Source: Cacconaster sp964598495 (GTDB taxonomy: Bacteria; Bacteroidota; Bacteroidia; Bacteroidales; UBA932). From it: DNA of 28,699 bases. Shown in pieces: positions 1 through 7,621 of the stretch (position 1 is the stretch's first letter; the number at the start of each line of letters is the position of its first letter). The notes beneath the pieces were generated by a model that made no database searches, was not told the DNA's origin, and saw only the letters and a program-made list of their open reading frames with translations. Made by a program: the position numbers and the translations under genes. Where the stretch lies: the NCBI GenBank assembly GCA_964598495.1, contig CAZRBY010000022.1:1-28699 (forward strand). Reading direction: 5' to 3'.

Positions 1-55
1 AAGGAAGCGCTAAAAGTGCTTCCTTTTGCATTTTATCTGGGAGGACTCGAACCTC
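1..55. repeat. Direct repeat copy 1 (55 bp)
   Basis: These 55 bases recur without a mismatch at 166-220, 165 bp away. The unit holds a terminator-like hairpin (AAGGAAGC paired with GCTTCCTT) and, read on the minus strand, the motif GGAGGTTCGAGTCCTCC. That motif is a textbook tRNA T-arm: a 5-bp stem closing the loop TTCGAGT. This copy touches the left edge, so it may extend outside the window. Such a pair could be a tandem duplication or an integration scar at a tRNA 3' end; the sequence alone does not decide. Confidence 0.9.
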
Positions 56-149
56 CATCGCCGTCAGGCGCCATCCCCTTGAGGGGTGTCATACGCAGTA
101 AGACGGGGTGATTATAGCCCTTTGGGTGCATCAGCACCCGAGTCCTCCC
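39..149 (-). ncRNA. Candidate structured RNA or degenerate tRNA
   Basis: On the minus strand the ends pair as a perfect 11-bp stem (GGGAGGACTCG at 149-139 with CGAGTCCTCCC at 49-39). Inside lie perfect small hairpins: GGGTGC/GCACCC (124-139), CCCC/GGGG (75-86) and CGCC/GGCG (59-70). The 3' end also forms an ideal tRNA T-arm, and CTCAAGG at 78-84 could be an anticodon loop with CAA (Leu) followed by a long variable arm. However, no acceptor stem pairs with the bases after the T-arm, the D-loop has no GG, and there is no CCA. It is therefore either a tRNA relic or an unrelated structured RNA. A terminator-like hairpin follows at 1-25. The structure was folded by eye only. Confidence 0.35.
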
Positions 150-159
150 TCCGCTACAA

Positions 160-190
160 AAAACAAAGGAAGCGCTAAAAGTGCTTCCTT
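160..190 (-). terminator. Intrinsic terminator after AI-2E transporter gene
   Basis: An 8-bp stem (AAGGAAGC with GCTTCCTT, 166-190) is followed on the minus strand by TTTGTTTTTT, a good U-tract. It lies about 90 bp beyond the stop codon of the AI-2E transporter and is the likely end of that transcript. The plus strand also has a short T-rich tail, so it may work both ways. Confidence 0.65.
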
Positions 191-220
191 TTGCATTTTA
201 TCTGGGAGGACTCGAACCTC
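166..220. repeat. Direct repeat copy 2 (55 bp)
   Basis: This is the second exact copy of 1-55. On the minus strand it lies just after the AI-2E transporter gene and carries only the T-arm-like end and the terminator hairpin, without the structured segment that adjoins copy 1. The right boundary of identity is sharp at 220, where copy 1 reads C and this copy reads T. Confidence 0.9.
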
Positions 221-278
221 TACTTTTTTATTAATTACTTTCCTTTATCATTGGAAGAAATTTCCTCCTCCGAGGCAA

Positions 279-1400
279 TCATTTTTCCTCCCCCTTTATA
301 CTGCTGGTTAGTCGTTGGACTATTTTGAAGTGGGAGAGGAACTCTCCTGCAAAGACTCTTATTACGGTGTAGGCAGGGATTGCGACCAGCATACCGATTA
401 CTCCGCCCACATATCCGGCAATAAGTATCACTATGAAAATCTCAAGCGGGTGAGCCTTGACGCTGCTCGAATAGATATAGGGCTGGAAAAGGTAATTGTC
501 AATCAGTTGAGTTGTTAGCATTACTCCAAATATCAGCAGCAGGAATGGCAGTACGGGACCTGCGTCGGGCATATTGTAGTGAGTTACAATTCCTACCAGC
601 ACTCCCGTAAGCTCGCCGGTGAGGGGACCGACATAAGGGATTACATTGAGTACTCCCGAGACAAATGCCACCATAACCGAAAGTTCGAAGTCAAGTCCGG
701 CAATGAAGTAGAGGCCTAAAGTATTTAGAATCGTAATCAGAATCGATTCTATGAAAATACCTGCGAAATAGCGTCTCAGAAGGTGCTCTGCAGATGAAAG
801 TGCACGTCTCATATTGGCTTCATACTTATCCGGAACAAGTGCATTCAGAATATTTCCGACAAGGTTGCGCTCCTGTAGGAAAAAGAAGGAGATGAAGACA
901 ACCGAGAAAATACCGATGGCCAGATCGACAGTAGTTGAGGCGATAGAGGAGAAAGCACGGGTAAAGAAGGAGATACTGGTACTCTCCTTTATCTGTTGAA
1001 GAATATAGACCTCCATGCGAAAATCCTCTCCAAGTGAGGGGAACAGAGTGGTCAACCGGTAATTGAGCCTCGTAAAGGGTTCGGAGATATTGGCAAGCAC
1101 TCTATCAAAGTCCACCTGGCCTATGTTACTGATAATTCTTACAAAAATAGGAGTAAGTAAGAAAATCACAAGTCCTACCGCTGAGAAAATGGCAAGCAGA
1201 GTGATTGCCGAAGCGAGCCAGTTCGGAATGCGGAATTTTTTGATGGAAAAGGAGGTAAGCGCTGTCGTAAGGGGCTTTCCTATGAGGAATATAACGGCGG
1301 AAATCAGCAGATACCAAACTATCTCGCTAAAAAACCATACGAGAAATCCGACCAATGCAATAGTCACTCCTATGATGATATATTTGGCGAGTTTGTTCAT
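279..1400 (-). CDS. AI-2E family transporter (PF01594)
   Basis: This 373-residue protein is rich in hydrophobic segments, with two near the N-terminus (about 7-42), one at about 62-88 and several from about 155 to the end, so it is an inner-membrane protein. It has the family's conserved stretches: NVIPYVGPLTG, and HPLEIFIVILIAG followed by a glycine-rich segment ending in AIPAY. Members of PF01594 include the E. coli TqsA exporter of autoinducer-2, but many are proton-coupled transporters of other or unknown substrates, so the substrate cannot be named. The length is typical. It is transcribed alone, with its own promoter just upstream and a terminator at 160-190. The start ATG at 1400 has no better in-frame competitor. 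Confidence 0.9.
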   Translation of the reverse strand: MNKLAKYIIIGVTIALVGFLVWFFSEIVWYLLISAVIFLIGKPLTTALTSFSIKKFRIPNWLASAITLLAIFSAVGLVIFLLTPIFVRIISNIGQVDFDRVLANISEPFTRLNYRLTTLFPSLGEDFRMEVYILQQIKESTSISFFTRAFSSIASTTVDLAIGIFSVVFISFFFLQERNLVGNILNALVPDKYEANMRRALSSAEHLLRRYFAGIFIESILITILNTLGLYFIAGLDFELSVMVAFVSGVLNVIPYVGPLTGELTGVLVGIVTHYNMPDAGPVLPFLLLIFGVMLTTQLIDNYLFQPYIYSSSVKAHPLEIFIVILIAGYVGGVIGMLVAIPAYTVIRVFAGEFLSHFKIVQRLTSSIKGEEK

Positions 1401-1417
1401 CCTGTATTATTGAGTTC

Positions 1418-1449
1418 CAAAAATAATGAACTATTATCAAAAAAACAAG
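1418..1449 (-). promoter_or_regulatory. Putative promoter of AI-2E transporter gene
   Basis: On the minus strand TATTTTTG (1425-1418) fits the Bacteroidetes -7 element TAnnTTTG. CTTG at 1449-1446, 20 bp upstream, is a weak -33 element that overlaps the preceding terminator. The -7 box lies 17 bp before the ATG, so the leader would be very short. Confidence 0.45.
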
Positions 1450-1469
1450 CCGGTACTTATACCGGCTTG
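1439..1469 (-). terminator. Intrinsic terminator after DUF3276 gene
   Basis: A perfect 9-bp stem (CAAGCCGGT with ACCGGCTTG, 1446-1469) closes a 6-base loop. On the minus strand it is followed by seven T (1445-1439). It sits 20 bp after the stop codon of the DUF3276 gene, which separates that gene from the AI-2E transporter. Confidence 0.85.
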
Positions 1470-1489
1470 AATAGTATGGGTCGAAATAA

Positions 1490-1861
1490 TTATAATTCGT
1501 CGAAATTCACATCAGTGAAAGAGGCGGAAGGTTGTTCTTTAACGGGTTCGTCGTCGCCTTCATCACGTTGTGTCTCGATGACGGGGCATTTCGTTTTGAT
1601 AAAATCAACAACTTCTTGAAGGCCTTCTGAGAATTTTTCGAAGTCTTCTTTGTAGAGGAAAATCTTGTGTTTGTCGTATACAAACCTTCCGTCTTTTTCT
1701 ACCCTTCTTTTGCTTTCAGTGATAGTAAGATAGTAGTCGTTACCTTTTGTGGTCTTGACATCAAAGAAATATGTCCTTTTACCGGCTCTTACGGGCTTGG
1801 AATAAACATCGTCGCCAGAGCGCTCCTTCTGTCCTGCATTGTCATAATCTTCGTAGTACAT
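1490..1861 (-). CDS. DUF3276 family, PUR-alpha-like nucleic-acid-binding protein
   Basis: This 123-residue acidic-tailed protein matches the DUF3276 (PUR) family, found in Bacteroidetes and spirochaetes. The core, about residues 20-95, has the repeat-like order of beta strands and a helix of the PUR fold (KRTYFFDVKTTKGNDYYLTI, then a segment ending EEVVDFIKTKC). Borrelia BpuR is the best-studied bacterial member and binds DNA and RNA. The last 25 residues are low-complexity and acidic, as is common for the family. It is a single-gene unit, divergent from nusB, with its own promoter and terminator. A role in global nucleic-acid binding is known for relatives; the target here is unknown. Confidence 0.85.
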   Translation of the reverse strand: MYYEDYDNAGQKERSGDDVYSKPVRAGKRTYFFDVKTTKGNDYYLTITESKRRVEKDGRFVYDKHKIFLYKEDFEKFSEGLQEVVDFIKTKCPVIETQRDEGDDEPVKEQPSASFTDVNFDEL

Positions 1862-1885
1862 ATCAATTTTTTTAAAATTCTTTCA

Positions 1886-1893
1886 CAAAGATA
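1886..1893 (-). promoter_or_regulatory. -7 promoter element for DUF3276 gene
   Basis: TATCTTTG on the minus strand fits TAnnTTTG exactly and lies 25 bp before the ATG at 1861. The -33 region about 18 bp upstream reads CTTTA, a weak match to TTTG. It is back to back with the nusB promoter. Confidence 0.6.
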
Positions 1894-1917
1894 AATTTTT
1901 ATTTTGATAGTAAAGGT

Positions 1918-1925
1918 TATATTTG
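1918..1925 (+). promoter_or_regulatory. -7 promoter element for the nusB run
   Basis: TATATTTG fits TAnnTTTG exactly; no good TTTG is seen 19 bp upstream. Transcription would start near 1932, which lies after the alternative TTG start at 1904 and just before the ATG at 1949, so this element supports the shorter NusB. Confidence 0.6.
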
Positions 1926-1948
1926 CAAAATATTTAAGAAATATAAGA

Positions 1949-2896
1949 ATGCTGACCAGAAGATTGCTCCGTGTAAAAGCGTTTAAAGTTCTTTTTTCGA
2001 ATATGGCCCAGGAGTCTCCCTCTCTCGACAATATGAAGAAAGAATTGCGGTTTTCCTGTGATAAGACTCAGGAACTCTACTGGTTTCTGCTAAGTATATG
2101 CAAGTCTCTCGTAAATGTTGCCAGGGAGAGGATAGAAGCGGGTAAGAGAAAATTCAAGGCCACACAGGAGGAGGTGAATCCCAACTATAGGTTTGTGAAT
2201 AACTCATTTGTGCAGTTGCTCTCACAGGACGAAGAGATGGCTAAGTTTTGTCGTAAGCGTGGTCTTGTTTGGACCGATTATGACTATGTAGTCAAGAGAA
2301 TTTTCAGGTCCATATCCGCAAGCGATTATTACAAGGAGTATATGGCTGCGCCCGAGAACTCTTTTGAGCGCGATTGCGATCTTTTTGTGGATATTTTTTC
2401 CAATGAATTCGAAGACAATGAGGAACTGGCAGGAATCATAGAGGAACGCTCCATCTACTGGTTGGACGACATCACGTTTGTGCTCGACGAGATCATACGC
2501 AATATTGGTACTATACGTTCTACACAAAGGAATGTAACCCCCGTACAGAAGAAGGAGGATATCCAATATGCACTTACTCTGCTTGAAGAGTCTTTCCTTC
2601 GCTATCAGGAATACTCTGCACTCATCGGCGAAAATATTGTTAACTGGGATATCGACCGCCTGGTTTCCACTGACAGGACCATAATCATTATGGGTATCAC
2701 GGAGGCTGTGGTCTTTGAGACGATCCCCGTTAAGGTGACCATCAACGAATATGTGGAAATTTCCAAATATTTTGGCACCCCAAACAGCCGTATATTTGTC
2801 AACGGTATTCTCGACACTATCATTCTCAAAAAACTCAATGAAGGTGAGATACTCAAGAAAGGCAGGGGACTTAAGGATAACAGAAGCAATAATTAA
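1949..2896 (+). CDS. nusB: Transcription antitermination factor NusB (long Bacteroidetes form)
   Basis: The frame is open from a TTG at 1904, but the ATG at 1949 is chosen. It begins MLTRRLLRVKAFKVLFSN, the usual NusB opening, and a promoter -7 box sits between the two possible starts. The protein is 315 residues, about twice the E. coli length. Bacteroidetes NusB proteins typically carry an extra N-terminal and middle region before the canonical helical NusB domain, here roughly residues 180-305. NusB binds the boxA RNA with S10 (NusE) and prevents early termination in rRNA operons. It heads a colinear run with yajC 16 bp downstream, an order common in Bacteroidetes. Confidence 0.88.
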   Translation: MLTRRLLRVKAFKVLFSNMAQESPSLDNMKKELRFSCDKTQELYWFLLSICKSLVNVARERIEAGKRKFKATQEEVNPNYRFVNNSFVQLLSQDEEMAKFCRKRGLVWTDYDYVVKRIFRSISASDYYKEYMAAPENSFERDCDLFVDIFSNEFEDNEELAGIIEERSIYWLDDITFVLDEIIRNIGTIRSTQRNVTPVQKKEDIQYALTLLEESFLRYQEYSALIGENIVNWDIDRLVSTDRTIIIMGITEAVVFETIPVKVTINEYVEISKYFGTPNSRIFVNGILDTIILKKLNEGEILKKGRGLKDNRSNN

Positions 2897-2912
2897 TTAA
2901 ACACAATTTTAT

Positions 2913-3239
2913 ATGAACACTATTACATTTTTCCTTTTACAGGCAAATTCCACGGGCAAACCCGAAGGCATAGGAGGCAATTACATGATGTTGATTATGC
3001 TTGCCCTCATTTTTTTGGTTATGTGGCTCTTAATGATCCGTCCACAGAAGAAAAAGCAGAAAGAACTCGACCAGTTCCGCAACAATCTCAAAAGGGGCGA
3101 CAAAGTGATCACCATCGGCGGTATTTACGGTATAGTCGACGAGGTTAAAGAAAATAAGATCCTCATCGAAATTGATAAGGATGTCAAGATATTTGTTGAT
3201 AAGGCATCCCTCGTAAAGGACCCTTCAGACACCAAGTAA
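2913..3239 (+). CDS. yajC: Preprotein translocase accessory subunit YajC
   Basis: This 108-residue protein has one membrane segment (about 25-42, with the family core MWLLMIRPQKKKQKE right after it) and a cytosolic domain with the YajC signature GDKVITIGGIYGIVDEV. YajC associates with SecDF and the SecYEG channel. The short N-terminal part (MNTITFFLLQANSTGKPEG) precedes the helix, as in other Bacteroidetes members. It sits between nusB and ybbR with gaps of 16 and 10 bp, so all three are probably on one transcript. Confidence 0.95.
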   Translation: MNTITFFLLQANSTGKPEGIGGNYMMLIMLALIFLVMWLLMIRPQKKKQKELDQFRNNLKRGDKVITIGGIYGIVDEVKENKILIEIDKDVKIFVDKASLVKDPSDTK

Positions 3240-3249
3240 CTATCCGATT

Positions 3250-4230
3250 ATGCGAGGTCGTGACAAAAAAGATTTCAAAAAACGGAAGGGGAGAGATTGG
3301 GTGTCGCTGATACTCTCTCTCCTGCTCGCTTTTTTTATCTGGCTTGTTCATAACCTTTCAAACGATTATTCTGCTTACCTGCGTTTCCAGGTAAAAGCAG
3401 TTACAAATATCACGGGACATCAGCCCGAAGCAGTGGCTGATGAAATTCTTCTTGTAAGAGGAAGGGCTACCGGTTTTTACATCATCCGCAACAATCGACG
3501 TGGATCGGTACCCAGGATAACATTGGAGATACCTTCAGAATTATTCACCCCAGTTAAGGAGTCCTCAGACCGGTTCGTTCTCACAGCTAATGATCTGAAG
3601 GACAAACTCTCGGCCGCTCTTTCAGGCGAGATTGACGTTGACTTTGTCGAGACCGGCACTCTTACCTTCACATTTCCGGAGCAGTCGCACCGTAAGGTCC
3701 CGGTTAACCCACTTATTTCAGTGGTTTACAAGAGGCAATACACCAATGTGGGTGAAATTGTTATTTCTCCCGATTCGGTTTTGATTTATGGCAATACGGA
3801 AGATATTGTCAACATCCGTTCGGTCAACACCCTTCCCGTCAATCTGACTAATGTTGACAAGTCTATTCAGGGAGTAACCGGGCTGGAAACTGTCCGTGAT
3901 ATACGGATAGATAGTGAAGAAATCCGATATTATATCAAGGTGGACAGATATGTCGAAGTTTCCCGACAGATGAGTGTAAATGTCAATAATCTGCCTTCGA
4001 GGTATTCCATAGTTCTGATTCCCTCAAAAGTGAAGTTTACCGCAAGAATACCCTTCACGGCAAAGAATGATGATATATTTGACGATATTTCACTTAATCT
4101 GGATTATAATGCTTTCATAAGTCAGAAGAGTTCTAAAGTAATTCCAAGACTAGAAAGAGGTGACGCGGAGATCTATTCATATTCTCTCGATCCCCCTATG
4201 ATTGAGGCCGTAATCACACACGAACGATGA
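3250..4230 (+). CDS. YbbR-like domain protein
   Basis: This 326-residue protein has a short basic cytosolic start (many K and R in residues 1-17), one membrane helix at about 18-35 (VSLILSLLLAFFIWLVHNL), and a long extracytoplasmic part made of YbbR-type beta repeats. The repeat near residue 150 (NVGEIVISPDSVLIYGN) is typical. YbbR (CdaR) proteins of Firmicutes regulate the diadenylate cyclase CdaA, but no cyclase is present here and Bacteroidetes members are found between yajC and coaE instead. The function is therefore unassigned. Its stop overlaps the coaE start (ATGA), suggesting coupled translation. Confidence 0.8.
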   Translation: MRGRDKKDFKKRKGRDWVSLILSLLLAFFIWLVHNLSNDYSAYLRFQVKAVTNITGHQPEAVADEILLVRGRATGFYIIRNNRRGSVPRITLEIPSELFTPVKESSDRFVLTANDLKDKLSAALSGEIDVDFVETGTLTFTFPEQSHRKVPVNPLISVVYKRQYTNVGEIVISPDSVLIYGNTEDIVNIRSVNTLPVNLTNVDKSIQGVTGLETVRDIRIDSEEIRYYIKVDRYVEVSRQMSVNVNNLPSRYSIVLIPSKVKFTARIPFTAKNDDIFDDISLNLDYNAFISQKSSKVIPRLERGDAEIYSYSLDPPMIEAVITHER

Positions 4231-4826
4231 AAAACAGCAGTGTCATATTGTGTACCGGCGGTATAGGCAGCGGAAAATCTTATGTCGTTAAGGTTTTCAA
4301 TGCCCTCAACATACCATCGTATGACGCTGATTCCAACACAAAACAGCTCTATGACACTGATAGAGAGCTACTTGAACGCATCAATACCATAGCCGGAGGA
4401 GATGTTGTAAAGGATGGCGTACTACAACGTGCCGCTTTTGCTGCAAAGATTTTTTCTGATCCGGAGATGCTTGCCAAAGTGGAGTCCGTTGTGCATCCCG
4501 CTGTTGCGGCAGATTTTATCAAATGGAAAGAGGTACAAGAGAGCGATATAGTATTGATGGAGTCGGCAATTTTGCTTGAAAAACCCTCATTGCTTCCGCT
4601 TATCGACTATGTTCTAGTTGTTCATGCTCCTGAGGAAATTAGAATTGAACGTGTAATGGAACGTGACAATGTCTCAAGGGAACAGGTATTGCAGCGTATT
4701 TCCAACCAGTGGAGTGATTGCCGCCGCCTGAATATGGCTGATTTCTCCATAGAAACAAATGATCGCGATTCCATTATCGCAAAAGTAATGGACATTATTC
4801 AAATAGTTAGAGATGGCAGGAGGTAA
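4227..4826 (+). CDS. coaE: Dephospho-CoA kinase
   Basis: CoaE performs the last step of coenzyme A synthesis, phosphorylating the 3'-hydroxyl of dephospho-CoA. The 199-residue length is typical. The P-loop GGIGSGKS is at residues 12-19, followed by the DAD segment (YDADSNTKQLY) that contains the catalytic aspartate. The lid region has the R-rich stretch RIERVMERDNVSREQVLQRI, and NQWSDCRR resembles the usual Q.....R motif. It overlaps ybbR by 4 bp and the next gene by 14 bp. coaD, the preceding step of the pathway, is encoded 9 kb away at 13590-14072. Confidence 0.95.
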   Translation: MKNSSVILCTGGIGSGKSYVVKVFNALNIPSYDADSNTKQLYDTDRELLERINTIAGGDVVKDGVLQRAAFAAKIFSDPEMLAKVESVVHPAVAADFIKWKEVQESDIVLMESAILLEKPSLLPLIDYVLVVHAPEEIRIERVMERDNVSREQVLQRISNQWSDCRRLNMADFSIETNDRDSIIAKVMDIIQIVRDGRR

Positions 4827-5604
4827 GTGGATAGGCGGCTTTCTCGGTTGGGTGCTTTTTGGCCCCATTGGCGGGCTGATCGGTTTTTTGATCGGCTCCA
4901 TGGCGGATGTGGGCTCCAAACTTATTGAATCGGATGTCAAACGAGGGCGGCCATACACCGGAACTCATAAGAGTGACTATGGCACCAGTCGTCCATCCTC
5001 CGCTCAGGATCGCAACATTGGTCAGCGTAACAGTTTTATCGTGAGTTTGCTGGTACTCTCAACTGCAGTAATCAAGGCTGACGGTAAATATCTAAAGTGC
5101 GAGCTTGACTATGTAAGAGAGTTTATCCGTAGAAATTTCGGTGAAAGGGCGGTTCCCGAGGCAATGGAGATTCTCAAGGGCCTCAGGGAAAAACAGATCA
5201 ACATCTATGAGGTAGGAGGACAAATCCGCCGGTATATGAATTACTCTCAGCGGATGCAGCTTTTCCACTATCTGGTCTCCCTGGCACAATGTGACGGTAA
5301 TGTTTGTCAGGCTGAAATAGATGTTCTAAGGAGTATAGCATCAGCTATGGGCATTTCTTCTGCAAATGCCAATTCCATACTCGCTATGTTTGAAAAAAGC
5401 ATAGATTCCGCATACACCGTACTCGAAATAGATAAAAATGCTACTGACGAGGAGATCAAAAAGGCCTATAAACGTCTTGCTATGAAGCATCACCCCGATA
5501 AAGTGGCCACACTCGGTCCGGATATCCAGAAGAGTGCGGAAGAGAAGTTCAAGAAAGTCCAGGAGGCTTATGAGACCATCAAAAAAGAGCGTGGAATGAA
5601 TTGA
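4813..5604 (+). CDS. TerB-like / DnaJ domain protein (DjlA-like)
   Basis: This 263-residue protein begins with a glycine-rich hydrophobic stretch (about 6-30, GGFLGWVLFGPIGGLIGFLI) that may anchor it in the membrane. A helical TerB-like domain follows at about 70-185, including ADGKYLKCELDYV and CDGNVCQAEIDVL, the acidic DG repeats of that family. A J domain is at about 197-262 with the HPD triad at 227-229, needed to stimulate the DnaK ATPase. The order membrane, TerB, J resembles DjlA co-chaperones. The start overlaps the end of coaE by 14 bp. It probably recruits DnaK to the inner membrane; the clients are unknown. Confidence 0.85.
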   Translation: MAGGKWIGGFLGWVLFGPIGGLIGFLIGSMADVGSKLIESDVKRGRPYTGTHKSDYGTSRPSSAQDRNIGQRNSFIVSLLVLSTAVIKADGKYLKCELDYVREFIRRNFGERAVPEAMEILKGLREKQINIYEVGGQIRRYMNYSQRMQLFHYLVSLAQCDGNVCQAEIDVLRSIASAMGISSANANSILAMFEKSIDSAYTVLEIDKNATDEEIKKAYKRLAMKHHPDKVATLGPDIQKSAEEKFKKVQEAYETIKKERGMN

Positions 5605-5627
5605 TAAAGAAGATTTTTATAAATGAT

Positions 5628-6068
5628 ATGGAAAAGACAGATCTAAAGAAGATTTTATCGGTATCGGGACAGCGTGGATTGTTCCTTTACCTTTCACAGG
5701 CAAGAAACGGCGTGATCGTAGAGTCGTTGGAGACAAAACAGAGGACTACATTCGGATCATCCGCCAAAGTCTCCTCAATGGCGGATATTTCAGTATATAC
5801 CACAACTGAAGATGTTTCCCTCAAAGAGATATTCACCGGCATGGCGCAAAAACTTAATAACGGTCCTGCCATGAGCTCCAAGGAAGATCCCAAAAAGATC
5901 AAGGCATTTTTCAAAGAGGTACTTCCCGAATATGATGAGGAACGTTTCTATGTTTCACATATGAAGAAAGTGCTTGAGTGGTATAATCTGCTCCAGCAAT
6001 TTGCCTCTCTCGATTTTGTTGAAGAGGAAGGGGAGGAGGCAGAAACAGAAGAGGCCACCTCAGAGTAA
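5628..6068 (+). CDS. DUF5606 family protein
   Basis: The frame can start at TTG 5601, overlapping the previous stop. The ATG at 5628 is preferred because the family begins close to the segment LKKILSVSGQRGLF, here nine residues in. The product is 146 residues, with a compact N-terminal domain (about 1-60), a helical part ending in KKVLEWYNLLQ, and a strongly acidic tail after residue 125 (EEEGEEAETEEATSE). This family is conserved across Bacteroidetes and has no established function that I know of. It lies between the DnaJ-like gene and rimO on the same strand, 24 bp before rimO. Confidence 0.75.
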   Translation: MEKTDLKKILSVSGQRGLFLYLSQARNGVIVESLETKQRTTFGSSAKVSSMADISVYTTTEDVSLKEIFTGMAQKLNNGPAMSSKEDPKKIKAFFKEVLPEYDEERFYVSHMKKVLEWYNLLQQFASLDFVEEEGEEAETEEATSE

Positions 6069-6092
6069 ACTTCCGCCGATGAGGCGTAATCA

Positions 6093-7415
6093 ATGAAAAA
6101 ACTCCAATTCATCTCGCTGGGCTGCTCCAAAAACAGGGTGGACTCGGAACATCTTATGAAACAACTTTCCGTATCGGGCTACACACTGGTACCGGAGAAT
6201 GCCGATCTTTCTGCAGAACCCTTGGACAGTATCGTGATCAATACCTGCGGCTTTATAAAAGATGCCAAGGAGGAGTCCATTGAGACCATATTCAAGGCGG
6301 TGGATGCGAAGAATCGGGGTTTGGCCCGCAGGGTATTTGTTTTCGGATGCCTTTCGCAGCGCTACATGGAGACTCTCGTGGAGATGATACCGGAGGTTGA
6401 TGGATTTTTCGGAGTTTCTGATTTTGAAATTCTTCTCTCTGTTCTTGGGGCGAAATACGACTCAGAACTACAGCAACAGAGGATTTTGACTACACCTTCT
6501 CACTATGCATATTTGAAAATTTCCGAAGGATGTGATCGCAGCTGCTCCTATTGTGCAATCCCTATGATTCGCGGTCCCCATTGCTCAGTACCGGAAGAGG
6601 AAGTGCTGGCAGAGGCTCGTAATCTGGCGCAAATGGGGGTTAAGGAGCTGATAGTGGTGGCTCAGGATACTACCTACTACGGGCTCGATCTCTACCGAAA
6701 GCGCACTCTTGCAACCCTTTTGGAGAAATTATCCCTAATAGACGGTATAGAGTGGATCCGGCTCCATTACTCTTATCCGGCAGGTTTTCCGGATGATGTG
6801 CTTCGTCTGATGGCGGATAATCCCAAAATCTGCAAGTATATCGATATCCCGCTTCAGCACTCTTCGGACAAGGTGCTGAAAATGATGAGGCGCTCGGTTG
6901 ATGGTCGCCGGACCCGCGCTTTGATTGAAAAGATGCGTAGAATGGTACCCGGAGTGGTCCTACGTACCACTATGCTTGTCGGTCATCCGGGAGAAAGTAA
7001 ACGTGAATTTGAAGATTTGCTCGACTTTGTGCGCGAGAGCCGTTTCGAGCGTCTTGGAGCATTTGTTTATTCGGAGGAGGAGGGGACCTTCGGTGCGCTC
7101 AACTACAAGGATAGTGTTAGCCGCAAAGTTAAACAGGAGCGCTACGAGCGTTTGATGGAACTTCAGTCCGCAATCTCGTTAGAGTACAATAGGTCGCGTA
7201 TCGGCTCGCGAGAGTGGGTTATCGTGGATTCTTTCTCGGATGGAGTCTACGTGGGACGAAGTAAGAATGAATCCCCCGAGGTGGATGGGGAAATCCTCAT
7301 CGGAGCTTCCGGTATTGATAAATTATTCCAAGAAAAAAATCCCGTCGGAAATTTTGTTTCGGTAAAAATTCTAAATGCCGACGAATATGATTTGGTGGCC
7401 GAGGTGAGCCGTTAG
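6093..7415 (+). CDS. rimO: Ribosomal protein uS12 methylthiotransferase RimO
   Basis: RimO adds a methylthio group to a conserved aspartate of ribosomal protein S12 using two [4Fe-4S] clusters. The N-terminal MTTase domain has its three cluster cysteines at 11, 52 and 86 (GCSKN, NTCGF, GCLSQ). The radical-SAM cluster motif CDRSCSYC is at 147-154. The TRAM domain occupies about the last 70 residues. RimO rather than MiaB is indicated by the opening FISLGCSKNRVDSE and the ISEGCDRSCSYCAIPMIRG segment. The length of 440 is typical. It is the last gene of the nusB-led run and converges on ubiD. Confidence 0.95.
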   Translation: MKKLQFISLGCSKNRVDSEHLMKQLSVSGYTLVPENADLSAEPLDSIVINTCGFIKDAKEESIETIFKAVDAKNRGLARRVFVFGCLSQRYMETLVEMIPEVDGFFGVSDFEILLSVLGAKYDSELQQQRILTTPSHYAYLKISEGCDRSCSYCAIPMIRGPHCSVPEEEVLAEARNLAQMGVKELIVVAQDTTYYGLDLYRKRTLATLLEKLSLIDGIEWIRLHYSYPAGFPDDVLRLMADNPKICKYIDIPLQHSSDKVLKMMRRSVDGRRTRALIEKMRRMVPGVVLRTTMLVGHPGESKREFEDLLDFVRESRFERLGAFVYSEEEGTFGALNYKDSVSRKVKQERYERLMELQSAISLEYNRSRIGSREWVIVDSFSDGVYVGRSKNESPEVDGEILIGASGIDKLFQEKNPVGNFVSVKILNADEYDLVAEVSR

Positions 7416-7509
7416 CTGATGGCTGTTGGCCATTAGTCGTTAGCTACCTCTCGCTGAAGATCCCCAATCCTCAACCTCGTAACTCATACTCCGCACTACT
7501 TTATACTTA

Positions 7510-7572
7510 ACATTAAATAACATGAAGCGGAGAAAATTTTTGCATTTTCGTAGCTCATGTTATTTGAAATGT
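7510..7572. terminator. Nested inverted repeat between convergent genes
   Basis: The outer arms ACATTAAATAACATGA (7510-7525) and TCATGTTATTTGAAATGT (7555-7572) pair over 16 bp with a two-base bulge. An inner stem GAAAAT/ATTTTC (7532-7537 with 7544-7549) sits in the loop. It lies between the ends of rimO (+) and ubiD (-), so a two-way transcription stop is the simplest reading, although there is no classic GC stem and U-tract. The rest of 7416-7621 holds no gene; near 7616 there is a short run of CTCAGAA-like repeats. Confidence 0.45.
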
Positions 7573-7621
7573 GTTTAAACGATAAACGAATAATATCCCG
7601 GAATAATCCCCAACTCAATAC

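Noticed and set aside
33..157. Functional tRNA-Leu(CAA) on the minus strand
   Set aside because: The T-arm and a possible CAA anticodon loop are present, but no acceptor stem pairs, the D-loop lacks GG and there is no CCA end.
5601..5627. TTG start for the DUF5606 protein
   Set aside because: It overlaps the previous stop codon, and the ATG at 5628 fits the family's N-terminus better.
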